From positions 1-8,846 of the forward strand of contig JAUQYA010000101.1 of the NCBI GenBank assembly GCA_030837785.1: a DNA stretch of 8,846 nt. Direction: 5' to 3'. The position numbers and the translations under genes are program-made. Below, piece after piece: positions 1-5,560 of the stretch. The DNA is from Albidovulum sp. Its GTDB lineage: Bacteria > Pseudomonadota > Alphaproteobacteria > Rhodobacterales > Rhodobacteraceae. Position 1 is the stretch's first letter; each line of letters opens with the position of its first letter. The notes under the pieces were generated by a model, which ran no database searches, was not told where the DNA came from, and worked only from the letters and a program-made list of their open reading frames with translations.

Positions 1-423
1 GCCATGCGGCACCGAAAGGATCGCGCCGCGGATCACCTCGGTTGAATAGGCACCCTGCACCACGCCGAGGACGCCGATCCCCGCCGCCACCCCCGAGAGC
101 TGGATCGGCCCGTAGTCCCAGAGCGCGATGATCTTGTTCACTGCATCGGTCAGCGCGAAGTAGAGGATCAGGATCAGCACGAGTTCCGGGACCGCCCGCA
201 CCAGCGTCGTGTAGGCTTCGAGCAGGTCGCGCAGCACCGGCCCGCCATAGACCTTGCCGAAGGCGCCGCCGATGCCGATGGCGAGGCCGAGCGCATAGGC
301 GCCAAGCGCGATCAGGATGGAATTCCACAGGCCCGCCACCAGCGTCGCCCCCCAGCCGGGGGGCGACCATGCCAGAAGCTCGGCCGCGGAGGGTGACCCC
401 ACGAACGCGAGGAGCGAGCCCAC
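1..423 (-). CDS. Amino-acid ABC transporter permease, HisQ/OccQ type (partial, C-terminus off the left edge)
   Basis: This is an inner-membrane channel subunit of a polar amino-acid importer; 141 codons are visible. The N-terminal part carries the family's W-P-P-G-W-G-A-T-L lead-in (residues about 19-27), a first membrane helix (about 28-50, ending G-I-G-G-A-F-G-K), the conserved R-A-V-P-E-L-V-L-I-L-I-L-Y-F stretch in the second helix, and then Q-G-A-Y-S-T-E-V-I-R-G-A-I-L-S-V-P-H-G. The last segment leads into the cytoplasmic EAA loop that contacts the ATPase; the window ends just before the EAA core. The stop codon of the upstream binding-protein gene lies in the same frame, so the start must lie after it. 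The first candidate is GTG at 423-421, nine bases after that stop and preceded by a purine-rich GGCGG stretch; GTG at 402-400 is the alternative. The family normally works as a HisQ/HisM-type pair, so a second permease gene probably follows to the left. Family call is firm; substrate is not determined. Confidence 0.85.
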   Translation of the reverse strand, partial: MGSLLAFVGSPSAAELLAWSPPGWGATLVAGLWNSILIALGAYALGLAIGIGGAFGKVYGGPVLRDLLEAYTTLVRAVPELVLILILYFALTDAVNKIIALWDYGPIQLSGVAAGIGVLGVVQGAYSTEVIRGAILSVPHG

Positions 424-432
424 CGCGCCGCC

Positions 433-1200
433 TTACCCGCCGTAGATCGACGAGGCGAAGTAGTTCTTGCCGATCGCGTCGTAGGTGCCGTCCTCGAGGA
501 TCTTCTTGATGCCGGCGTTGAACTTCTCCTTCAACGCCTCGTCGCCCTTGCGCAGGCCGACACCGACACCGGCCCCGAGGATCGCGGGATCGTCGGCGAC
601 CGCGCCCACCACCTCGCAGCAGGCCTTGCCGGCATCCGTCGCCATGAAGGCGTCAATGGCGATCGAATCGGCCTGCGACGCGTCGATCCGGCCGGCGGCC
701 AGATCCTGGAAGCCCTCGTCGGTGGTCTGGTAGGTCTTGAGTTCCGCATCGGGGAAATGCGCCTTGGCATAGGCCTCGTGGATGGTCGAGACCTGGACGC
801 CAAGCGTCTTGCCTGCCAGGCCCTCGGGCGTGGGCGTGATGCCGAGCCCCTTGGCCGCGACCACCACCGTCGGGGTGTTGTAATACTTGTCGGAGAAGTC
901 GATGACCTTCATCCGTTCCTCGGTGATCGACATCGACGCCATGATCGCGTCGATCTGGCCGCCGGTCAGCGAGGGGATGATGCCCTCCCAGGCTACCGGC
1001 GTGACGGCGCATTCCATCTCGGCGGCCTTGCAGACGGCATTGATGATATCGACCTCCCAGCCCACCCAGTTGCCCGAGGCATCGGGGCTGGCGAAGGGCG
1101 GATAGGGTTCGGCGGCGATGCCGACCTTGACGGGGTCGGCAAGTGCTGCGGTGCCGAGCGCGAGGGCCGCGGCGGCAACGGTGGCGAGGGTCTTGATCAT
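433..1200 (-). CDS. Periplasmic amino-acid-binding protein, LAO/HisJ/opine type (SBP family 3)
   Basis: A 255-residue periplasmic receptor that delivers substrate to the ABC importer. It has a Sec signal peptide (M-I-K-T then a hydrophobic Ala/Leu core) with likely cleavage after A-L-A near residue 21. Family hallmarks follow: E-P-Y-P-P-F (31-36), G-W-E-V-D-I (47-52), W-E-G-I-I-P-S-L (71-78), D-A-I-M-A-S-M-S-I-T-E-E-R (84-96), D-F-S-D-K-Y-Y (101-107) and G-V-G-L-R-K-G-D (213-220). Compared from memory with the LAO/HisJ proteins, R96 matches the arginine that holds the ligand carboxylate, D178 matches the acid that holds the alpha-amino group, Y33 and W71 match the aromatic side-chain clamp, and C57/C64 match the conserved disulfide. 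An adjacent pair C194-C195 is unusual. This supports an alpha-amino-acid ligand, possibly basic or opine-like; it does not look like EhuB, the ectoine-binding protein. The ATG at 1200-1198 is preceded by GGAGAAGAAG. It lies 32 bases after the ATPase gene. Confidence 0.93.
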   Translation of the reverse strand: MIKTLATVAAAALALGTAALADPVKVGIAAEPYPPFASPDASGNWVGWEVDIINAVCKAAEMECAVTPVAWEGIIPSLTGGQIDAIMASMSITEERMKVIDFSDKYYNTPTVVVAAKGLGITPTPEGLAGKTLGVQVSTIHEAYAKAHFPDAELKTYQTTDEGFQDLAAGRIDASQADSIAIDAFMATDAGKACCEVVGAVADDPAILGAGVGVGLRKGDEALKEKFNAGIKKILEDGTYDAIGKNYFASSIYGG

Positions 1201-1232
1201 CTTCTTCTCCCTGTTGGTCTGTTGGTTCCGTG

Positions 1233-2021
1233 TCAGCCCACGGATTTGAGGAACTGTTTCAGCCGGTCGGAGCGTGGGGCGCCGAAGAGCTGCTCGGGCG
1301 GCCCCTCCTCCTCGATCAGGCCGTTGTAGAGGTAGACGACATGGCTCGCGACCTCGCGCGCGAACTTCATCTCGTGGGTGACGATGATCATCGTGCGGCC
1401 CTCGGCGGCAAGATCGCGGATCACGGCCAGCACCTCGCCCACCAGCTCGGGATCGAGCGCCGAGGTCGGCTCGTCGAAGAGGATCGCGCGCGGCTCGACG
1501 GCGAGCGAGCGGGCGATGGCGGCGCGCTGCTGCTGGCCGCCGGACAGGTAGGCAGGGTATGACCCGGCCTTGTCTGCCAGCCCCACCCGCGCCAGAAGCC
1601 GCTCGGCGCGCGCCACCGCCTCGGCCCTCGGCACCCCGAGGACGTGGACGGGTACCTCGGTCAGGTTCTCCAGGATGGTCTTGTGGGTCCAGAGGTTGAA
1701 CTGCTGGAACACCATGCCGAGGTGCTGGCGCAGCCGTTCGATCTGGCGGCGGTCGGCGGGCGATCCGTCTGCCCGCATCGCCACCTCCTCGCCGCCGATG
1801 ACGATGCGCCCCGACGACGGCGTTTCGAGGAAGTTGATGCAGCGCAGCATCGTCGACTTGCCCGACCCCGATCCACCGATCACCGCCACGACGTCGCCTT
1901 CATGCGCCACCAGCGACACGCCCTTCAGCACCTCGAGGCTGCCGAAGGACTTTCGCAGGCCATCCACCCGGATCGCCTCGGCCGTCTGCGCCACTCGCGG
2001 CGCGCTGGCTGTTTCGGGCAT
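1233..2021 (-). CDS. Amino-acid ABC transporter ATPase, HisP/OccP type
   Basis: A 262-residue cytoplasmic ATPase that powers the importer encoded by the next genes. All nucleotide-binding motifs are intact: Walker A G-G-S-G-S-G-K-S-T at 49-57, Q-loop V-F-Q-Q-F-N-L-W at 104-111, signature L-S-G-G-Q at 159-163, Walker B I-L-F-D-E-P at 180-185, D-loop S-A-L-D at 187-190 and switch histidine H216. The region just after the Q-loop (F-N-L-W-T-H-K-T-I-L-E-N-L-T-E) is typical of histidine, arginine and opine importers. I chose ATG at 2021-2019 because AGGGAG sits at 2033-2028, five to six bases upstream; the frame stays open much further but the extra sequence is not family-like. It is the first gene of the leftward operon. 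The order ATPase, binding protein, permease matches the ehuABCD arrangement of ectoine importers, although the binding protein is not of that type. Confidence 0.93.
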   Translation of the reverse strand: MPETASAPRVAQTAEAIRVDGLRKSFGSLEVLKGVSLVAHEGDVVAVIGGSGSGKSTMLRCINFLETPSSGRIVIGGEEVAMRADGSPADRRQIERLRQHLGMVFQQFNLWTHKTILENLTEVPVHVLGVPRAEAVARAERLLARVGLADKAGSYPAYLSGGQQQRAAIARSLAVEPRAILFDEPTSALDPELVGEVLAVIRDLAAEGRTMIIVTHEMKFAREVASHVVYLYNGLIEEEGPPEQLFGAPRSDRLKQFLKSVG

Positions 2022-2040
2022 CGGCGGCTCCCTGCGGCGG

Positions 2041-2055
2041 AATGCCATTGGCATT
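2041..2055. promoter_or_regulatory. Palindrome AATGCCA-T-TGGCATT, candidate operator
   Basis: This is a perfect 7+7 inverted repeat around one central base. It overlaps the proposed -10 and start region of the importer promoter and lies 20 bases upstream of the ATPase start codon. The position fits a repressor site. It does not resemble the TTGT-ACA type repeats found closer to the catabolic operon, so it could be the site of a different regulator. Confidence 0.4.
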
Positions 2056-2081
2056 AACACCGAGCCCGGCCAATTATGCAA
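2053..2081 (-). promoter_or_regulatory. Candidate sigma-70-like promoter for the importer operon
   Basis: Read on the minus strand, TTGCAT (2081-2076) and GTTAAT (2058-2053) are separated by 17 bases. They match the -35 and -10 consensus at three and four of six positions. Transcription would begin near 2046, giving a leader of about 25 bases that contains the AGGGAG ribosome site. The match is modest, and other boxes in this AT-rich patch are possible, for example a TATAAT on the plus strand at 2085-2090 that has no good -35 partner. Confidence 0.35.
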
Positions 2082-2091
2082 GCGTATAATT
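2072..2091. promoter_or_regulatory. Inverted repeat AATTAT-N8-ATAATT
   Basis: This is a 6+6 inverted repeat with an 8-base spacer, and one further C/G pair matches inside the spacer. It covers the proposed -35 box of the importer promoter. AT-rich repeats of this kind can be regulator sites or simply overlapping promoter elements; I cannot tell which. Confidence 0.3.
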
Positions 2092-2154
2092 ACGGCCAGG
2101 GCGGGCGCCGGGCCGGGCCGGCGCGACCCTGCGGACACGGGCGGGCGCGGACCG

Positions 2155-2170
2155 GTGTTGTGCACATCAC
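2155..2170. promoter_or_regulatory. Palindrome GTGTTGTGCACATCAC, candidate GntR-type operator
   Basis: This 16-base sequence is symmetrical at 7 of 8 base pairs, with core TGTGCACA. Its TTGT-NN-ACA core is shared with the TTGTATACAA site 95 bases downstream at 2272. GntR/FCD regulators commonly recognise short palindromes with GT and AC half-sites. The regulator encoded at 5557-6249 is therefore a possible binder. The match is by eye. Confidence 0.4.
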
Positions 2171-2241
2171 GAGGCGTCAAATGGCATCGCGGGGGGATTA
2201 CAGTAGAAACCTCGGCAATATCGCGAGAAACTCCTTGCCGA

Positions 2242-2271
2242 GTCACAGACTCCGGTCTAGCGTTGTATACA
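2242..2271 (+). promoter_or_regulatory. Candidate promoter of the catabolic operon
   Basis: GTCACA (2242-2247) and TATACA (2266-2271) are separated by 18 bases; each matches its consensus at four of six positions. The -10 box lies inside the TTGTATACAA palindrome. Transcription would start close to 2278, leaving a leader of about 15 bases that includes the AGGAG at 2282-2286. This is a weak call based on spacing and position. Confidence 0.3.
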
Positions 2272-2272
2272 A
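2263..2272. promoter_or_regulatory. Perfect palindrome TTGTATACAA, likely GntR/FCD operator
   Basis: This is a perfect 10-base palindrome ending 20 bases before the start of the M24 gene. From memory, near-identical sequences are binding sites of FCD-subfamily GntR repressors such as MatR of rhizobial malonate genes. The operon that begins here ends with a GntR/FCD regulator gene, so autorepression is the simplest reading. The site overlaps the proposed -10 box, which would suit direct blockage of RNA polymerase. Confidence 0.55.
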
Positions 2273-2292
2273 ATACTTCGCAGGAGCCACCG

Positions 2293-3477
2293 ATGCCGCA
2301 CGGAAACGCCCCCTTCTCCGCCGCCGAATACGCCCGCCGGATCGCCAGGACCCGCGCGGCGATGCAGGCGGCAGGCCTCGACGCGATCTTCGTCACCGAC
2401 CCTTCGAACCAAGCCTGGCTCACCGGATACGACGGATGGTCGTTCTATGTCCACCAGGGCGTGATCCTCACGCAGGAGGGCGCGCCGCATTGGTGGGGCC
2501 GCTACATGGACAGCATCGGGGCGGGACGCACCTGCTGGATGGACCCCGCGACGATCCACGGCTACGCCGACAACTTCGTCCAGTCGACGGTCCGCCATCC
2601 GATGCAGGATCTGGCCCGTATCCTCCGCGACCTCGGGCTGGCGAAGGCGCGCATCGGCGTCGAGATGGAGAATTACTACTATTCGGCCAAGGCCCACGCG
2701 GTGCTGACCGCCGAATTGCCCGGGGCGACGCTGGCGGACGCTACAGCGCTGGTGAACTGGCAACGGCTGGTGAAGTCGGGTGAGGAAATCGCCTTCATGC
2801 GCAACGCCGCGAAGATTTCGGAAAAGATCGTGCGCACCGCCATCGACAAGGCCGAGCCCGGCCTGCGCAAGAACGAGCTGGTGGCCGAAATCTACCATGC
2901 CGGCCTCACCGGGGTCGGCGATGCCTGGGGCGACTATCCGGCGATCGTGCCGCTGACGCCCTCGGGGATCGACGCGACGGCGGCGCACCTGACCTGGAAC
3001 GGCGATCCGATGCGCAGGGGCGAGGCGACGTTCTTCGAGCTGTCCGGTTGCTACCGCCGCTACCACGCGCCGCTCTGCCGCACCGTCTACCTGGGCAAGC
3101 CGCCGGCCGAGGTGCTGGAGGCCGAGAAGGCGCAGATCGAGGGGATCGAGGCGGGGCTCGAGGCGGCGCGGGCGGGCAACCGGACCTGCGACATCGCCAA
3201 TGCCTTCATGGCGGTGCTGCGCCGCCACGGCATCCACCGTGAGGGGCGCTGCGGCTATGCCATCGGGCTCAGCTATCCGCCCGACTGGGGCGAGCGCACC
3301 GCCTCGATCCGCGCCGAGGACGAAACCGTGCTGGAGCCCGGCATGACCTTCCACTTCATGCCCGCGCTCTGGATGGAGAGCTGGGGGCTCGAGACAACGG
3401 AATCGATCCTGATCCGCGAGAGCGGCGCGGCCGAGGCGCTGTGCAACGTCGAGCGCAAGCTGTTCGTGAAGGACTGA
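2293..3477 (+). CDS. Metal-ligand-less M24 hydrolase, creatinase/ectoine-hydrolase-like (DoeA/EutD-like)
   Basis: A 394-residue cytoplasmic protein with an N-terminal creatinase-type domain (about 12-150) and a C-terminal pita-bread M24 domain (about 165-378). It closely recalls ectoine hydrolase DoeA/EutD in length and in stretches such as D-P-S-N-Q-A-W-L-T-G-Y-D-G-W-S-F-Y-V-H-Q (36-55), A-T-A-L-V-N-W-Q-R (150-158), Y-P-A-I-V-P-L-T-P-S-G (215-225), G-L-S-Y-P-P-D-W-G-E (325-334) and the terminal R-K-L-F-V-K-D. True M24 metallopeptidases bind metal with D, D, H, E, E. By motif alignment these positions are E249, P260, Y322, about H354 and T369/E370 here, so the metal site is gone as in creatinase and DoeA. 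H232 (A-A-H-L-T-W) is kept and may be catalytic. It probably hydrolyses a C-N bond in a small cyclic amide or amidine. Ectoine is the obvious candidate, but the neighbours do not match a standard ectoine cluster. AGGAG at 2282-2286 fixes the ATG start. Confidence 0.85.
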   Translation: MPHGNAPFSAAEYARRIARTRAAMQAAGLDAIFVTDPSNQAWLTGYDGWSFYVHQGVILTQEGAPHWWGRYMDSIGAGRTCWMDPATIHGYADNFVQSTVRHPMQDLARILRDLGLAKARIGVEMENYYYSAKAHAVLTAELPGATLADATALVNWQRLVKSGEEIAFMRNAAKISEKIVRTAIDKAEPGLRKNELVAEIYHAGLTGVGDAWGDYPAIVPLTPSGIDATAAHLTWNGDPMRRGEATFFELSGCYRRYHAPLCRTVYLGKPPAEVLEAEKAQIEGIEAGLEAARAGNRTCDIANAFMAVLRRHGIHREGRCGYAIGLSYPPDWGERTASIRAEDETVLEPGMTFHFMPALWMESWGLETTESILIRESGAAEALCNVERKLFVKD

Positions 3478-3479
3478 CC

Positions 3480-4640
3480 TTGCGCATCCTCGAAGACACC
3501 AAGGCGCTCCTGCGCGATCTCGTCGCCTTCCCGACGATCTCCGAGGACAGCAATCGCGCGCTCATCGACCATCTCGCCGACCGGCTGGCGATGGCCGGCG
3601 CGCGGGTCGAGGTCCTTCCCGACGCGACCGGCGCGAAGGCCAACCTCTTTGCCACGCTCGGCCCAGCGGGCGACGGCGGCATCGTCCTCTCGGGCCACAG
3701 CGACGTGGTGCCGGTGGCCGGGCAGGACTGGACGGTCGATCCCTTCGCGCTGACCGAACGCGACGGGCGGCTTTATGGCCGGGGCACCTGCGACATGAAG
3801 GGCTTCATCGCCGCGGCCGTGGCGATGGCGCCGGTCTTTGCCGGACGCAGGCTGACCCGGCCGCTGCATTTCGCCTTCACCCATGACGAGGAGGTGGGCT
3901 GCTTCGGCGCCTGCGCGCTTGCCGCCGCGTTGACGGCAAAGGGGTTGCGTCCTTCCGTGGCGATCATCGGCGAGCCGACCTCGATGCGGATCATCGAGGG
4001 TCACAAGGGCTGCTATGAATATTCCACCCACTTCACCGGACTTGCTGGCCATGCCTCGGCGCCCGACCGAGGCGTCAACGCGGTGGAATACGCTGCGCGC
4101 TACGTCGCCCGCCTGCTCGACCTCGGCGAGGCGCTGAAGGCGCGCGCCCCCGCGGCAAGCCCGTTCGAGCCGCCGTGGACGACGGTTTCGACCGGTGTTC
4201 TCACCGGCGGCAACGCCCGCAACGTCATCGCCGCCGAAGCGCGGGTGGACTGGGAGATGCGCCCGGTGCAGCCCGGCGACGCCGATTTCGTCAAGGAGGC
4301 GCTCAGGCGCTACTGCGACGAGACGCTGCTGCCGGCGATGCGCCGGGTGGCGCCGGAGGCGGCCATCGTCACCGAGGTGGTGGGCGAGGTCGAGGGGCTG
4401 GTGCCCGCCTCCGACAACGAGGCGCGGCGGATCGTGTCGGAGCTGACCGGGGCGAACGGCGCCGGCACCGTGCCCTTCGGCACCGAGGCGGGCATCTTCC
4501 AGTCGCTCGGCATGTCGGTCGTGGTCTGCGGACCGGGCTCGATCGAACAGGCGCACAAGCCCGACGAATACCTGGCGGTGGACCAGCTCCGCGACTGCCT
4601 CGCCATGCTGGAGCGACTGGCCGACAGGATCGGCGGCTGA
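3480..4640 (+). CDS. M20 family deacetylase, ArgE-like (acetylornithine deacetylase family)
   Basis: A 386-residue di-metal amidohydrolase of the ArgE/DapE/carboxypeptidase G2 group, which removes N-acyl groups from amino acids. The expected residues are present: H73 and D75 (S-G-H-S-D-V-V-P), bridging D105 (G-R-G-T-C-D-M-K-G), catalytic E137 followed by E138 (H-D-E-E-V-G), E165 (G-E-P-T) and H359 (A-H-K-P-D-E-Y). H191 in A-G-H-A-S-A-P marks the inserted dimerisation domain. I prefer TTG at 3480-3482 as start: GAAGGA at 3468-3473 lies six bases upstream, and the protein then begins at the family's usual point, shortly before L-V-A-F-P-T-I-S. GTG at 3441 would add 13 residues inside the M24 gene. 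Only two bases separate the TTG from the M24 stop. Known arginine-biosynthesis ArgE acts on N-acetylornithine; here the catabolic neighbours suggest it deacylates the product of the M24 enzyme. Confidence 0.88.
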   Translation: MRILEDTKALLRDLVAFPTISEDSNRALIDHLADRLAMAGARVEVLPDATGAKANLFATLGPAGDGGIVLSGHSDVVPVAGQDWTVDPFALTERDGRLYGRGTCDMKGFIAAAVAMAPVFAGRRLTRPLHFAFTHDEEVGCFGACALAAALTAKGLRPSVAIIGEPTSMRIIEGHKGCYEYSTHFTGLAGHASAPDRGVNAVEYAARYVARLLDLGEALKARAPAASPFEPPWTTVSTGVLTGGNARNVIAAEARVDWEMRPVQPGDADFVKEALRRYCDETLLPAMRRVAPEAAIVTEVVGEVEGLVPASDNEARRIVSELTGANGAGTVPFGTEAGIFQSLGMSVVVCGPGSIEQAHKPDEYLAVDQLRDCLAMLERLADRIGG

Positions 4641-4642
4641 CC

Positions 4643-5560
4643 ATGACCGATGCCGCCCCCGCGCAGGAAACCCCGGTCGCGGCCGCATTCTGGCGGGCGG
4701 CACCTTTCATTTTCGTGATCCTCTGGGCCGGCGGCTACAGCTTTGCCAAGCTCGGCCTTGCCCATATCGAACCTCTGACCATGCTGGCGCTGCGCTATGC
4801 TCTCGCGGTGCTGGTACTCCTGCCGTTCCTCCTGCGCAGGGGCACCCGCTGGCCCTCGGGACCGCGGCACTGGGGCGCGGTCGTGGTGACCGGCTTCCTG
4901 ATCCAGTGCGTCTACTTCGGCCTCGCCTACCTGGCGATGAAGCGGGGCATGAACGCCGGCACCACCGCGATCATCATGTCGCTGCAGCCGATCGTCGTCG
5001 CCGCGCTCGCGCCGGTCGTGGTCGGGGCGCGCGGTGGCCGCGGTCTCTGGGGCGGCCTGATCCTCGGCTTCCTCGGTGCGGTCCTCGTGATCCTGTCTGG
5101 CCACGCGCTGGGGCCGTCGCCGCTCGCTGCGACCGTCTTCGCGATGATGGCGCTGCTCGGCATGAGCTCCGCCACCCTTTTCGAGAAATGGCACGGGATG
5201 AAGACCGATCCCGTCACCGGCGGCCTGATCCAGTATGTCACGGGTTTTCTCGTCCTGATGCCCGCCGCCTGGGCCAGCGAAAGCATGACGATCGACTGGC
5301 AGCCCGAGCTTGTGGTCTCGCTCGCCTATCTGGTGATCGCGAATTCGCTCGTCTCGATCGGGCTCTACATCGCGCTCCTCCAGCGCGGCGACGCGACGCG
5401 GATCTCGGCGCTGCTCTACCTTGTTCCGCCGCTTGCGATGATCGTCGCCTGGGTGCTTCTGCGGGAACCGGTGACGCCCCTGACGCTTGCGGGCTTTGCC
5501 ATGTCGGCCAGCGGGGTTTACCTCGTGAACCGGAAGACTGCGCAAGTGGAGATCGGATGA
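4643..5560 (+). CDS. EamA (DMT superfamily) transporter, probable metabolite exporter
   Basis: A 305-residue inner-membrane protein with two EamA repeats (about 18-140 and 155-295) and about ten hydrophobic helices. Typical features are I-L-W-A-G-G-Y-S-F-A-K-L-G in helix 1, L-A-L-R-Y-A-L-A in helix 2, A-L-L-Q-R-G-D-A-T in the second repeat and a final helix ending G-V-Y-L-V-N-R-K. RhtA/YdcZ-like members usually export amino acids or other small metabolites, but direction and substrate cannot be read from sequence. The ATG lies two bases after the M20 stop and its only upstream AGGA is about 14 bases away, so translation is probably coupled to the M20 gene. In a catabolic operon it may relieve accumulation of a toxic intermediate, exchange product, or serve as a second uptake route. 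Confidence 0.88.
   Translation: MTDAAPAQETPVAAAFWRAAPFIFVILWAGGYSFAKLGLAHIEPLTMLALRYALAVLVLLPFLLRRGTRWPSGPRHWGAVVVTGFLIQCVYFGLAYLAMKRGMNAGTTAIIMSLQPIVVAALAPVVVGARGGRGLWGGLILGFLGAVLVILSGHALGPSPLAATVFAMMALLGMSSATLFEKWHGMKTDPVTGGLIQYVTGFLVLMPAAWASESMTIDWQPELVVSLAYLVIANSLVSIGLYIALLQRGDATRISALLYLVPPLAMIVAWVLLREPVTPLTLAGFAMSASGVYLVNRKTAQVEIG

Larger units (their letters stand above)
2022..2292. promoter_or_regulatory. Divergent intergenic control region
   Basis: These 271 bases separate the leftward importer operon from the rightward catabolic operon and should hold both promoters. Two parts are clearly less GC-rich than the surroundings (about 2041-2092 and 2205-2280), separated by an extremely GC-rich stretch at about 2098-2157. 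Four palindromic elements are visible and listed separately (2041-2055, 2072-2091, 2155-2170, 2263-2272). No convincing small gene was seen here. Confidence 0.75.

Noticed and set aside
433..2021. Assignment of the importer as the ectoine transporter EhuABC
   Set aside because: The gene order agrees, but the binding protein has LAO/HisJ-type ligand residues and disulfide and lacks EhuB-like sequence as I recall it.
2247..2258. Short inverted repeat AGAC-N4-GTCT
   Set aside because: Four-base arms are too short to stand out from chance, and it does not resemble the other operators.
1570..2292. Upstream extension of the M24 frame to 1570
   Set aside because: It lies antisense to the ATPase and through the intergenic region. 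The ATG at 2293 has a strong ribosome site and gives the normal family length.
2022..2423. Long N-terminal extension of the ATPase frame up to 2423
   Set aside because: The extension crosses the divergent promoter region and the start of the M24 gene and is not family-like. A good AGGAG-type site supports the start at 2021.
2293..3477. Annotation as Xaa-Pro aminopeptidase (PepP/PepQ)
   Set aside because: The five metal ligands required for that activity are replaced; the sequence motifs fit the creatinase/DoeA side of the family.
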